From Halovivax ruber XH-70 (GTDB lineage: Archaea > Halobacteriota > Halobacteria > Halobacteriales > Natrialbaceae): 64,000 nt of DNA. Positions 43,895 through 52,918 of the stretch are shown here, piece by piece. Positions within the stretch are counted from its first letter, which is position 1. Every line of letters begins with the position of its first letter. The notes beneath the pieces are model-generated. The model saw only the letters and a program-made list of their open reading frames with translations. It did no database searches and was not told the origin of the DNA. The stretch spans positions 2,356,001 to 2,420,000 of the forward strand of contig NC_019964.1 of NCBI RefSeq assembly GCF_000328525.1, given 5' to 3'. A program made the translations under genes and the position numbers.

Positions 43895-44230
43895 TCACGC
43901 CCCGGCGACGTGAGAACCGTAGACCACGGTGACGAGATCGGCATCGTCAGCTTCAAACGTGACCTGATCCGTGATCGAGACGAACTCATCGCCTGGCTCG
44001 TAGTCGACGATACCGCGATCGCGAAGCCGCGGAAGGTGATTGTGACGGAGCGCGATGCGCGCCGACGTCGGATCGTCGAACGTGCTACCGCCGGCCCGAT
44101 CGACCAGTCTTTCAGCCAACACCGATATCGGCAGCGGCCCGCTCGCAGCCAGAATCGAACAGAGCTGACGGCGATCGCCGTGGGTGAGCAGTTCCGAACT
44201 GTCGACGGCCGGCCAGCGAGGTGAACTCAT
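43895..44230 (-). CDS. DUF7344-like winged-helix regulator
   Basis: A 111-residue protein with a winged-helix pattern: 'LLTHGDRRQLCSILAASGPL', 'PISVLAERLVDRAGG', 'ALRHNHLPRLRDRGIVDYEP'. This matches the haloarchaeal DUF7344 family of small HTH proteins near signalling genes. It lies 57 bases downstream of the HTH-10 regulator, on the same strand, so the two may be cotranscribed. Confidence 0.78.
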   Translation of the reverse strand: MSSPRWPAVDSSELLTHGDRRQLCSILAASGPLPISVLAERLVDRAGGSTFDDPTSARIALRHNHLPRLRDRGIVDYEPGDEFVSITDQVTFEADDADLVTVVYGSHVAGA

Positions 44231-44287
44231 TGTAGTGCCTCTACTTCACCAACGGGACCGACGCCCCTGTGCAACCGGACTGTACTA

Positions 44288-44977
44288 TCAGTGTTTCAAG
44301 TCGGGGTCGGGAGCATCGGGCGCCGCGTACTCCGCGGAGACGACCAGCGTATTTCCGATCAACGCCTGGTTCGCCCGCTGAAGGCGCTTCGAGAGCGACT
44401 GTTGCGTAATTCCGAGTTCGTCCGCGACGTCCGTGAGCGCCGCTTCCTTTGGTGTCTCGAAGTAGCCGGCCTCCCATGCTGCGACCAGCGCCTCCTGCTG
44501 TTTCGGTGTCAACCCATACTGACCACCGGTTTTCGGCTGCGATAGCTGGGTGAGTTGCTGCAGACTGAACGCGATCCGGTGTCTCTCACAGTAGTCCTGA
44601 AAGGCACCGAGCTGGTCGCGGTCGTCGAAGCGAATGCGAAGCTCCCACCGCTGGTCGGTCCCCGTTGCCTCCAGGATCACGGCCTCGATTTCGGTGTACG
44701 CGTACAGGACCGACTGGACCTGCGCCGTCCACTCCGCACGGTAGAGTGCCGAGTCGGCGAACTCGTCCAACTTCTTGATTTGCTGGATCGTTTGATCGTC
44801 ACGCGCTGCCGTCTCGAACGCACTGGGTGAGACGCCCGAAATCCAAAAGTACGGCGTCAGCACCTCGTCCGTGACCACGACGCGTTCGATCTCGATCGCC
44901 ATTTCCGGCACCGCCGTGAGCGTTTCGTGGAGGGCGAACGCCGATGACGGAACGTGGAATTTGCCGAAGATACTCAC
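44288..44977 (-). CDS. HTH-10 (bacterio-opsin activator-like) regulator
   Basis: A 229-residue transcriptional regulator. The N-terminal ~150 residues ('MSIFGKFHVPSSAFALHETL', 'VLTPYFWISGVSPSAFETAA') form the sensory module. The C-terminal HTH-10 begins 'YGLTPKQQEALVAAWEAGYF' and continues 'ETPKEAALTDVADELGITQQ', with the recognition-helix 'SLSKRLQRANQALIGNTL'. Full-length for the family. GC content is moderately lower than surrounding housekeeping genes. Targets are unknown; it may control itself and the downstream DUF7344-like gene. Confidence 0.88.
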   Translation of the reverse strand: MSIFGKFHVPSSAFALHETLTAVPEMAIEIERVVVTDEVLTPYFWISGVSPSAFETAARDDQTIQQIKKLDEFADSALYRAEWTAQVQSVLYAYTEIEAVILEATGTDQRWELRIRFDDRDQLGAFQDYCERHRIAFSLQQLTQLSQPKTGGQYGLTPKQQEALVAAWEAGYFETPKEAALTDVADELGITQQSLSKRLQRANQALIGNTLVVSAEYAAPDAPDPDLKH

Positions 44978-45093
44978 AACACACGTAGGTAACCAACCGA
45001 TAAAAATGGTGAGATCGGACAGAAATCGGGATGTTCCAGGAGAGATCGAGTATACGCCGGCCGACCATTCGTCGGTCGGTTACTCGCTGGCGA

Positions 45094-45669
45094 TTACTCG
45101 CCGTTGTTCGACGGGCGAACCTTCTCGGTGCCCTTGCCGCGGTTCTGGAGACCACGGTTCGACTTGCCGGCGTTGGTCAGGCCACGGAACGCACGGTTCG
45201 TGTGCTCGTCCGCGCAGATCCAGTTCAGGTCGTCGTCGTTCTCGATCGCCGGGTGCTCCGGATCCACGAGGATCACTTCGAACCACTTCTGGGAGCCGTC
45301 CTCACCGACCCAGTAACTGGCCAGCACCCGCAGGTTGGGGTACTTGCGGGAGACGCGCTCCTCGCCGATGCGCTGGATGTTCTTGCGCCGGCCGATGCGG
45401 TTGACGCCCTGGCGCTTGGACCGCCGACCGGCGGTGAAGCGCTCCTTCCGGGCGGTCCCCTTGCGGACGGAGACACGCGTGAGGACGATGCCCTGTTTGG
45501 CCTTGTAGCCGAGTTCACGGGCCTTGTCGAGTCGCGTCGGTCGCTCGATGCGCTCGATGGCGCCCTGTTTGCGCCACTCCTGTTTGCGTTGCCACTGCAG
45601 TTCCCCGAGTTTACCGTCGCCGGGGTTCTTCCATGCCTCCTTGATGTGGGAGTAGAAGCTTCGTGCCAT
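45094..45669 (-). CDS. rpl15e: Large ribosomal subunit protein eL15 (L15e)
   Basis: A 191-residue basic protein. It starts MARSFYSHIKEAWKNPGDGK and contains 'RKQGAIERIERPTRLDKARE', 'LGYKAKQGIVLTRVSVRKGT' and the C-terminal 'FRGLTNAGKSNRGLQNRGKG', all diagnostic. Length is standard. The 44-codon upstream extension was rejected. A possible TATA-like element (reading CCTTATGAAA on the minus strand) lies near 45800, implying a leader of over 100 bases. Confidence 0.97.
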   Translation of the reverse strand: MARSFYSHIKEAWKNPGDGKLGELQWQRKQEWRKQGAIERIERPTRLDKARELGYKAKQGIVLTRVSVRKGTARKERFTAGRRSKRQGVNRIGRRKNIQRIGEERVSRKYPNLRVLASYWVGEDGSQKWFEVILVDPEHPAIENDDDLNWICADEHTNRAFRGLTNAGKSNRGLQNRGKGTEKVRPSNNGE

Positions 45670-45885
45670 GTGTATCACCGCGGGCGTTCCTGGTTCAGAC
45701 CGGTCAGCCGGCCCACATTCCAACCCGTGGGTAACCCGTACGGGTGCCCGCTGGTGCCCGCCGCCCAGCGTAGCTACCCATACTACCGAACGTCGTTTCA
45801 TAAGGGCTTCGAAGCGCTGTCGTCCGCAGTGTGGCGGTTCCAGACGGTATCGAGACGAAAGCTCACCACCACAGTTCGTTCCTGC

Positions 45886-46419
45886 TTAGTCGAGCACGGC
45901 GAACCGCTCGAAACGACCGGCAGGGGTGAGCCCGTTGATCGTCGCGAACGTCACCCCGAGAACGAGCCCGTACACCAGATGCCCGATGGCGAAGATAACC
46001 GCGGCGACGAGTTCGCCCGCAGCGCCCGGTAGCGGCAGGAATGGCAGGGGCAACGTCGCCACGTCCGCACGCGTCATGGCAACCGGGAACACGACACCGC
46101 CGGCCACTACACCGATAAACGCTCCGTACGCGACCCCGGCGAGGGCCAGGTCGGTAAAGTCACGAACCTGCTGGCAGATCGGCGCTCGCGAGACACAGAC
46201 GGCGAAAGCGAGCCCGAACGCGACGCTGATGAGCAGATGAATCGTCCACCCCCAGACGACCGATTCCCCCGGGACGGGCGCCAGCCCACCGAGTAGTTCG
46301 ATCAGGCCGGCCCCGAAGTGCATCACGAGCCCCATCGCGAGCCCGGCGACGATCGCCGCAACGGCGCCGCCTCCCCAGATGCCACCGCGCGTGTACTGTG
46401 GAACGGTATCAGTCGACAT
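45886..46419 (-). CDS. Membrane protein of unknown function
   Basis: A 177-residue protein with four or five hydrophobic segments, for example 'GGAVAAIVAGLAMGLVMHFG', 'WTIHLLISVAFGLAFAVCVS', 'AGVAYGAFIGVVAGGVVFPV' and 'GELVAAVIFAIGHLVYGLVL'. The start at 46419 (MSTDTVPQYTRGGIW) was chosen because the longer frame adds Cys/Ser-rich sequence with poor codon bias. The pattern suggests a small uncharacterised transmembrane protein; I cannot name a family. Confidence 0.72.
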   Translation of the reverse strand: MSTDTVPQYTRGGIWGGGAVAAIVAGLAMGLVMHFGAGLIELLGGLAPVPGESVVWGWTIHLLISVAFGLAFAVCVSRAPICQQVRDFTDLALAGVAYGAFIGVVAGGVVFPVAMTRADVATLPLPFLPLPGAAGELVAAVIFAIGHLVYGLVLGVTFATINGLTPAGRFERFAVLD

Positions 46420-46718
46420 AGTGAACGGACGGGAGGCGGTGGCAAAAAGTCGACACCCATCGCACGCCACGTTCCCACTATCGACAGGGTGGATGAGCGA
46501 ACACCGGAGCACCACACCCACCGAGACGACACGAATCACCCCCACGAAACGCCCCTACCCCGCTATACAGCCGTTATACTGTCAAAATCTACGAGTTGAG
46601 CGACGACACCGCGACCGAGATTCTGTATAGCGCTATAGAGTGTATTCGCCAAATATAGGCCACCCTATTTAAAGAGTGGCACGAATCGAGGCGGGCGTCA
46701 GAAAACGTCGCGAGCGGG
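46420..46718. other. AT-rich intergenic region with inverted repeats
   Basis: Between the membrane protein start and the rio2 stop. It contains CTATACAG (46563-46570) and its reverse complement CTGTATAG (46623-46630). An overlapping perfect 12-base palindrome, TATAGCGCTATA, lies at 46626-46637. Further TATA-like tracts follow (AAATATAGG, CTATTTAAAG). No gene is seen. Confidence 0.55.
46626..46637. repeat. Palindrome TATAGCGCTATA
   Basis: Perfect 12-base palindrome overlapping an inverted-repeat arm (CTATACAG/CTGTATAG). It lies about 210 bases upstream of the membrane protein start and may be an operator. Confidence 0.4.
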
Positions 46719-47624
46719 CTACTGACTGGTCTGCACGGAGTCGAACGTCCCAGATCGGACGGCGGCCGCGATGGACGGCACGTCCCACTCCGGAAGCTGG
46801 TTCGGATACTTTCGATCGAAGTATCCAACGAGGTTGGTCACGTCGCGTTCTAAAAACTCGTCGGCGTTCGGATGATCCGTCGGAACAGCCTGAGGCCAGT
46901 CGAAGATCGTCACACCGCCCTCGTCGACGAAGATGTTGTATTCGCTCATGTCCGCGTGGATGTACCCCAGTTCGTACCCGCGCGTGAGTTCGACCAGTAG
47001 CATGTCGAGAACGCCGACGACCTGGTCGTCGTCGAGTTTCGCCCGCGAGAGCTCCACACCATCCATCTTTTCCATCACGATCGCGTGGCGATTCTGTTCG
47101 ATCGGACGCGGCACCGAGACGTCGGGGTAGAGCGCCTCCAGAATCTCGAACTCTCGCTCGGCCGCCTTGCGCGCAGTGTACAGCCAGGAGACGTGCTCGC
47201 GATCGGACGTGTAATCGCGCTCTTTGGCCACCTTCCGGAAGTTCGTGTACCCCTCACGGTGGTACTTGAGCGCGAGCGGTTTGTACGAGCGGACCTCGTA
47301 GACGTCGCTCTCTTTCCCGACACCGAGAGGTGAGCCGAACTCACCGATGACGTCTCGCTCGACGAGTGCTCGTAACGCGAGCGTGTCGTAGCCCTCGAAC
47401 TGCAGGGTGTAGCCCTCGTACTGGATCGTCTTCTTCTCGACGAGGCCGCGTTTGAGACACCGTTCGAGTCGGTACTCGACCTCCTCGGGAGTGAGACTGC
47501 TGAACTCGGGGAGCTTCTCCCGTTTGACCCACTCCGAAAACCGCATCCCCTGTTCGACGCCGGAGAGGAGATAGAAGTCCTCGGCGTCGAGATCGGGAAG
47601 TTCCGGAGCGACGTTTCGAACCAT
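46719..47624 (-). CDS. rio2: Atypical serine/threonine kinase Rio2
   Basis: A 301-residue kinase needed in archaea and eukaryotes for small ribosomal subunit maturation. The N-terminal winged helix ('PDLDAEDFYLLSGVEQGMRF', 'LTPEEVEYRLERCLKRGLVE') precedes the kinase. The P-loop is 'LGVGKESDVYEVRSYKPLAL' (with catalytic Lys), and the catalytic loop is 'YIHADMSEYNIFVDEGGV'. The metal-binding loop is 'IFDWPQAVPTDHP'. Length and order match archaeal Rio2. It is monocistronic, with a TATA-like TTTTTACC about 25-32 bases upstream. Confidence 0.95.
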   Translation of the reverse strand: MVRNVAPELPDLDAEDFYLLSGVEQGMRFSEWVKREKLPEFSSLTPEEVEYRLERCLKRGLVEKKTIQYEGYTLQFEGYDTLALRALVERDVIGEFGSPLGVGKESDVYEVRSYKPLALKYHREGYTNFRKVAKERDYTSDREHVSWLYTARKAAEREFEILEALYPDVSVPRPIEQNRHAIVMEKMDGVELSRAKLDDDQVVGVLDMLLVELTRGYELGYIHADMSEYNIFVDEGGVTIFDWPQAVPTDHPNADEFLERDVTNLVGYFDRKYPNQLPEWDVPSIAAAVRSGTFDSVQTSQ

Positions 47625-48260
47625 GCCCCCGCCTAGACGGTGCGGCGGTAAAAAGCGCGCGACAGTCGAATCGACCTGCTCACCACGGCCCGCCAGCGGC
47701 TGTGGGCCAACCTGTACCGTGATCGAACGAAGTGCCGGCCGAACGGCGCGATCGCATCGGATCGTCCATCCGATGTCCCGGCAGTCATGTTCGCTATCGA
47801 ACGGTCGGTTCGATCAACCGGGTGCCCGATGCGGTCCACAGCTCGAAGCAGTGGCAACCGCCCGGTTGCGAACCCAAAATACGCAGGCATCAGTTGGTTA
47901 CCGGCCCACCGGAGTTCGATCGAGTTCCAGAACACGGCCCGAGAGATCCGATATCGGACCGGTGGTTCTCCCAGGAGAGCGATGACCGCGCCAATCAACT
48001 CGGAAACGTAGCCCGTTCCGCGATCGCGACAGCAATCCCACAAACAGATACCCGCTATTTCACGCAGTACAGCCACCCTGAACCCACATTTGTCGATTTA
48101 TAAACTATATAACGCAATATAAAATGGCCCTCGGCCAGTTCAGCTCTCCGAGCGGGGTTCTTCTGCAAAACCGTCGCCAGCAGTCGCGAACGGCTCGTTT
48201 CGACGTGAGGTGGATCGCACGAATCGGAAGCGGTTTGCCGATCCCGGTCGATGGGCCCGT
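47625..48260. other. 636-base gap between rio2 and the lipoate ligase
   Basis: It contains the rio2 promoter near 47650 and an AT-rich tract ATTTATAAACTATATAACGC near 48098-48117 that could promote the plus-strand gene. An antisense open frame at 47633-48076 has no acidic bias or recognisable motif, so I do not call it. The region has mixed GC and no clear repeats. Confidence 0.55.
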
Positions 48261-49103
48261 ATGAGCGAACTCGCCGACCGGGAGTGGCGGCTGATCCGTG
48301 ACGAGCCCCGGGACGGGGCGACCCAGATGGCGCTCGAAGAAGTCGCCGTCAAGACGGCCCACGAGGACGGCGTTCGGACCGTCAGAACGTACGCGTGGGA
48401 GCCGAGCACGCTCTCGCTTGGCTACCGACAGAAGGCAGAAAGCGTCGACTGGGACTACTGCGAGCGCGAGGGGATCGACGTCACCCGTCGCCAGACCGGC
48501 GGTGGCGGGATCTACCACGACCGATACGGGGACATCTCCTACACCATCGTCGCGCCTGCCGAGGAGGTTCCAGGGGACCTGATGGAGTGTTACGCGTTGT
48601 TCTGCGAGCCGATCCTCGACGCGCTCGATCGGATGGGCATCGACGCCGACTTCGCCGAACGACCGAAGGCGTCGATCCACCAGCCCTCCTGTTACCTCCG
48701 AGACGTCAACCCGGCGCACGATATCGTCGTCCACACCGACGACGGCGCCTCGCTGAAGGTCAGCGGCAACGCCCAGTACCGCCGGCGTGACGCCGTCATC
48801 CAGCACGGCTCGATCAGCTACGATCGGACGCCGACACACCACCTCGGCGTCTTCGCCGACCACGAGGTGACGGCGGACCGATTCACCGATCGTGTCGGGA
48901 GTATCGCGGCCGAGACCGACCTCGACCGCGAGGCGTGTGTCGATCACCTCGCGAGCGCCCTCGGAGCGTGGTGCGATGCCGACGATGGCGAGTGGTCGAG
49001 CGACGAACTGTGGGCGGCGCGCGATCTGGCCGACCGGAAGTACGACGCCGACGAGTGGGTCCGAAACCGGGAGACGAAAGCGGTCACCGACGGCGGCGAG
49101 TGA
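48261..49103 (+). CDS. Lipoate-protein ligase family protein
   Basis: A 280-residue BPL/LPL fold enzyme. 'PRDGATQMALEEVAVKTAHE' starts the catalytic domain; 'TLSLGYRQKAESVDWDYCER' and the lipoyl/biotinyl-binding motif 'VTRRQTGGGGIYHDRYGDIS' follow. 'SLKVSGNAQYRRRDAVIQHG' carries the catalytic Lys. Haloarchaea use lipoylated E2 and glycine cleavage H proteins, so ligation of lipoate (LplA-like) or octanoyl transfer is likely. The ATG at 48261 is well placed; upstream codons look non-coding. Confidence 0.88.
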   Translation: MSELADREWRLIRDEPRDGATQMALEEVAVKTAHEDGVRTVRTYAWEPSTLSLGYRQKAESVDWDYCEREGIDVTRRQTGGGGIYHDRYGDISYTIVAPAEEVPGDLMECYALFCEPILDALDRMGIDADFAERPKASIHQPSCYLRDVNPAHDIVVHTDDGASLKVSGNAQYRRRDAVIQHGSISYDRTPTHHLGVFADHEVTADRFTDRVGSIAAETDLDREACVDHLASALGAWCDADDGEWSSDELWAARDLADRKYDADEWVRNRETKAVTDGGE

Positions 49104-49202
49104 CCATCGACTGGCCAACCCGCTATCGGCACATCGAACGACTCACCCGATCACGTTTCTGGCTTCGATACCCCTATCAGGGTCCCGTACCGACACGAAT
49201 CC

Positions 49203-50072
49203 ATGAAGGTAGGCGCACACGTCTCCATCTCCGGATCGCGCGTCTCCTCCGACGAGGAGACCCCACCGTACGACGACATCCGCAACGCCGTCCCGCGCCA
49301 GCTGGCGTTCGGCGGCAACTGCGGCCAGATCTTCACCACGTCGCCACAGGTCTGGGCCGAACCCGAGATCGACGACGAGGCAGCCGAGGGCTTTCGGGCG
49401 AAATCCGACGCTGAACTCGACGGACCGTGGGTGATTCACTCGGCGTACCTCGTCAACCTCTGTACGCCCAAAGACGACCTTCGCGAGAAGTCACTCTCGT
49501 CGCTGCAAGCCGAACTCGACGCGGCCGAAAAACTCGGCGTTCCGTACGTAAACACGCATCTCGGCGCCCACACGGGCGCTGGTGTCGAGGGTGGGCTGGA
49601 CAACGCCGCGAGTGCGATCGACGAACTCGACGTGCCCGACGGCGTCACGCTCCTCGTCGAATCCGACGCCGGCAGCGGCACCAAGCTCGGCGGCGAGTTC
49701 TCCCACCTCGCGGGGATCATCGACCGGACCGACACCGACATCGGCATCTGCATCGACACGGCCCACACGCTCGTCGCCGGCAACGACCTCACGACGCCCG
49801 AAGCCGTCGACGAGACGGTCGAGCGCTTCGACGACGAAGTCGGCCTCGAGTACCTGGAGTACATCCACCTGAACGACTCGAAACACGACGTCGGCACGCA
49901 CAAGGACGAACACGCCCTCATCGGCGAGGGCTACATCGGCGAGGACGGGATCAGCGCCATCGTCAACCACCCCGAACTACGCGATCTACCGTTCGCCCTC
50001 GAGACGCCGACCGAAGACGGCCGCGGCTTCTCGTGGAACATCGCGAAGACGAAAGAACTGCGCGAGAACTGA
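49203..50072 (+). CDS. nfo: Endonuclease IV (AP endonuclease)
   Basis: A 289-residue TIM-barrel DNA repair enzyme. It starts [20 protein letters not shown], with metal-ligand regions '[14 protein letters not shown]', '[20 protein letters not shown]', '[20 protein letters not shown]', '[16 protein letters not shown]', '[20 protein letters not shown]' and '[16 protein letters not shown]'. It cuts 5' to abasic sites. Length is close to the family's ~280. It lies 99 bases after the lipoate ligase and 44 before the methyltransferase on the same strand. Confidence 0.94.
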   Translation: MKVGAHVSISGSRVSSDEETPPYDDIRNAVPRQLAFGGNCGQIFTTSPQVWAEPEIDDEAAEGFRAKSDAELDGPWVIHSAYLVNLCTPKDDLREKSLSSLQAELDAAEKLGVPYVNTHLGAHTGAGVEGGLDNAASAIDELDVPDGVTLLVESDAGSGTKLGGEFSHLAGIIDRTDTDIGICIDTAHTLVAGNDLTTPEAVDETVERFDDEVGLEYLEYIHLNDSKHDVGTHKDEHALIGEGYIGEDGISAIVNHPELRDLPFALETPTEDGRGFSWNIAKTKELREN

Positions 50073-50116
50073 TCTGAGACCAGCCCACTTTTGCTCGACC
50101 CGTTCGAAACCCACCC

Positions 50117-50923
50117 GTGCGCGAGTTCTCCGCCGAGTACCTTCGCCGGACGCGCGAAGGGATGTGGGACGATTCGCGGGAGGCACTGCGGGGCCTCTCG
50201 CTCGACGACCGCGAACGCGTGCTGGACGTGGGGTGCGGGACGGGTGAACTGAGCCGCGTCCTCGACTCCGAGAGTCCGGACGACTGTGAGGTGATCGGCT
50301 GCGACGTCGACGTCGGACTCCTCTCCAGAGCGAGTGGCCACGTCCCCGTCGTCGCTGGCGACGCCACGCGACTCCCGTTTGCGGACGATTCGTTCGATCT
50401 CGTGGTCTGTCAGGCGCTGCTGATCAACCTTCCCGATCCGGCCGCCGCCGTCTCCGAGTTCGCCCGCGTCTCGTCGGACCTCGTCGCGGCGATCGAACCC
50501 GACAACGGCGCCGTCACGATCGAGTCGAGCGTCGACGACGAATCGGGGCTCGCAACCCGCGCTCGGGAAGCCTATCTCGACGGCGTGCCGACCGACGTCA
50601 CCCTCGGTGCGGAAGCCAGCGACGCGTTCGCTACCGCGGACCTCGACGTCGTGCGGACGGCCCGATACGACCACGATCGTTCGATCGAACCGCCGTACGA
50701 CGAGTCCGCGGTGCGATCGGCGAAGCGAAAGGCCTCCGGCGAGGGACTGGCCGACGACCGAGAGACCCTGCTCGCCGGCGCGTTGACACCGGACGAGTAC
50801 GACGACCTCCGGGCGGCGTGGCGCGAGATGGGGCGAACCGTCGTCCACCAGATGGTCGATCGATCCTATCGGCGGACCGAGACGGTCCCGTTTCACGTGA
50901 CGGTTGGACGCGTTCGAGCGTGA
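50117..50923 (+). CDS. Class I SAM-dependent methyltransferase
   Basis: A 268-residue methyltransferase with motif I 'RVLDVGCGTGELSRVLD', motif II acidic residues near 'VIGCDVDVGLLSRASG', and 'ATRLPFADDSFDLVVCQALL'. It starts with GTG at 50117 (VREFSAEYLRRTREGMWDDS), with a TTTT-rich element about 27 bases upstream. The C-terminal half is helical and acceptor-specific. The methyl acceptor is unknown. Confidence 0.88.
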   Translation: MREFSAEYLRRTREGMWDDSREALRGLSLDDRERVLDVGCGTGELSRVLDSESPDDCEVIGCDVDVGLLSRASGHVPVVAGDATRLPFADDSFDLVVCQALLINLPDPAAAVSEFARVSSDLVAAIEPDNGAVTIESSVDDESGLATRAREAYLDGVPTDVTLGAEASDAFATADLDVVRTARYDHDRSIEPPYDESAVRSAKRKASGEGLADDRETLLAGALTPDEYDDLRAAWREMGRTVVHQMVDRSYRRTETVPFHVTVGRVRA

Positions 50924-51030
50924 CGGCGTCGCGCCGCCACCTGACGAGTGACCTGTGTCGGTAGTCCGACCGGACCCAGTCTGGATCCGCTTTGGGAACG
51001 TTTACAGCGAGGCCGTCAGACGAACTGTGT

Positions 51031-52113
51031 ATGGATTCCAGAGTCGAGGATCACGCACGCATCATCGCTGACCACTCCGTGGATATCCAACCCGGGGACG
51101 AAGTACTCATCCAGGCACCGGCCGCCGCCGACGAGCTGGTCGTCGCGCTCCACGAGGAAATCGGGGCACGTGGAGCCTTTCCTCTCGTGATGGGAACCAA
51201 CAGCAGCGCAACTCGCGCCTTTATGCGAGCGATGGACCCGGACGCGTACGACGACCCACCGCAGGCCATGCTCGCGATGTGGGACGAACTCGACGCGATC
51301 ATCAACATCGGGGGACACGAGAACACCTACGAGCGTAGCGACATCGATCCGGAGACGAACACCGCGTTTGCGACGCTCATGCAGCCGCTGTCCGAGAAGA
51401 TGACCGAAAAGCGGTGGGTGACCACCCAGTACCCCGCTCCGGCTGACGCACAGGCCGCCGAAATGAGCACTGAAGCCTACGAAGACTTCGTCTGGGACGC
51501 CGTCAACAAGGACTGGGAGGCCGTTCGCGAGTACCAAGCACAGCTCGTCGACATTCTCGAGTCGGGAAGCGAGGTGCGCATCGTCAGCGGGGACAGTACC
51601 GACGTGACGATGCGCATCGACGACATGATCGTCCAGAACGACTACGCCGAGAAGAACCTGCCTGGCGGCGAGGTGTACACGGCGCCCATCCCCGACAGCG
51701 TCGAAGGCGAGGTCCTGTTCGACAAGCCGCTCATGGCCCAGGGCCGAGAGGTTAGTGACGTCCGACTCCGATTCGAAGGGGGCGAGATCGTCGATCACGA
51801 CGCTGGCAAGAACGAAGACGCGTTAGCAGCGATCCTCGACACCGACCCCGGCGCGCGGCGGCTGGGCGAACTCGGCATCGGGATGAATCGCGACATCGAC
51901 CGGTTCACCACGAACATGCTGTTCGACGAGAAGATGGGCGACACCGTCCACATGGCCATCGGGCGCGCCTACGAGGAGACGGTTCCCGACGATCACGAGC
52001 GCAACGACTCCGCGATCCACCTCGACATGATCGTCGACATGAGCGAGGACTCACACATCGAGGTCGACGGAGAGCGCATCCAGGAGAACGGAACCTTCGA
52101 ATTCGAGGAGTGA
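51031..52113 (+). CDS. M29 family aminopeptidase
   Basis: A 360-residue metallopeptidase. The N-terminal Rossmann-like half has 'ILIQAPAAADELVVALHEE'-like sequence ('VLIQAPAAADELVVALHEEI'). The C-terminal half has 'LPGGEVYTAPIPDSVEGEVL', 'RLGELGIGMNRDIDRFTTNM' and 'HMAIGRAYEETVPDDHERND' with the dimetal ligands (Glu, His, His, Asp). It matches the AmpS/thermophilic aminopeptidase group. The ATG at 51031 was chosen over a 13-codon extension. Confidence 0.9.
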   Translation: MDSRVEDHARIIADHSVDIQPGDEVLIQAPAAADELVVALHEEIGARGAFPLVMGTNSSATRAFMRAMDPDAYDDPPQAMLAMWDELDAIINIGGHENTYERSDIDPETNTAFATLMQPLSEKMTEKRWVTTQYPAPADAQAAEMSTEAYEDFVWDAVNKDWEAVREYQAQLVDILESGSEVRIVSGDSTDVTMRIDDMIVQNDYAEKNLPGGEVYTAPIPDSVEGEVLFDKPLMAQGREVSDVRLRFEGGEIVDHDAGKNEDALAAILDTDPGARRLGELGIGMNRDIDRFTTNMLFDEKMGDTVHMAIGRAYEETVPDDHERNDSAIHLDMIVDMSEDSHIEVDGERIQENGTFEFEE

Positions 52114-52149
52114 CGACCAGGGCCGCCGGTACCGGCCACGTCTCCCGGC

Positions 52150-52800
52150 CTAAACCACGTCGCCGCGAACCGTCACGCCGTCCTGATCCTCACGCCAGGC
52201 GTGGACCGCCGCCGCGGCCTCGTTCGCTGCCGACTCGTCCATGCCGAGCATCTCGAGTGACGCCGACAGCGTCGGCATCGCGAACGCGCTCTCTCTGAGC
52301 TTCTCGAACGCCTCCGACGACCACGTCCCGTCGACCCAGAGGCAGACCCCGCGGGGGTCGAGTAACTGCGTGTAGTCCTCGCGAAGTCGAGCACCGCGCA
52401 GGCGCTGGGTGACGTTGTCCTCGAAGGAGGTATTACAGACCTCCAGGTGGATCGGCTCGTCGTCGTCCAGCAAGTGTGCCGCCAGACACCGTTCCGGCGC
52501 GACGTGGCCGTGGTCGTTCGCCCGGACGGCGTCTGGGAACTCGTCGGCCCAGTCGGCGTCCACGGCGGTTCCGACGCCACGAACGCCGTGTTTGTCGTAA
52601 TACGCCTGGTCGCGCGCTTCGTCGTTCTCGAGGAGGATGTCCTTCGTGAGGTAGACGTCGAGTCGATCGATCGGGTCCATCCCGAGCGCGAGGTCGCCGT
52701 AGACCCACACCTCGCGGACTGGCACCGGCATCGGCCCACTGTCGACCGTCTCGATCAGCGTCTCGAGGCGATCGACCGCCGCCTCACGTTCGAGACTCAT
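52150..52800 (-). CDS. DUF7095-like haloarchaeal protein
   Basis: A 216-residue protein found across haloarchaea by its appearance: 'EREAAVDRLETLIETVDSGP', 'VREVWVYGDLALGMDPIDRL', 'DVYLTKDILLENDEARDQ' and 'LEVCNTSFEDNVTQRLRGAR'. The D-x-L-A-L-G-M-D-P-I-D-R-L-D-V motif resembles a nucleotidyltransferase-like beta strand pattern (G-D-L-A ... D-V), but a full catalytic triad is not obvious. The family name is from general resemblance. Start at 52800 (MSLEREAAV). Confidence 0.65.
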   Translation of the reverse strand: MSLEREAAVDRLETLIETVDSGPMPVPVREVWVYGDLALGMDPIDRLDVYLTKDILLENDEARDQAYYDKHGVRGVGTAVDADWADEFPDAVRANDHGHVAPERCLAAHLLDDDEPIHLEVCNTSFEDNVTQRLRGARLREDYTQLLDPRGVCLWVDGTWSSEAFEKLRESAFAMPTLSASLEMLGMDESAANEAAAAVHAWREDQDGVTVRGDVV

Positions 52801-52918
52801 CGGCGGGAGTAGACGACGGAGGCGCAAAACGGTTTCCGGTCGAGGCCGTCCATGCCAGGGAGCGGAATCGGCCCACCCGAGTGTACGCTTTTAGAGGCGG
52901 CGCGGTGAAGACGCCCGT

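Noticed and set aside
47633-48076. 147-codon minus-strand frame in the gap before rio2
   Set aside because: Neutral to basic composition, no codon bias, no recognisable domain and overlap with the rio2 promoter.
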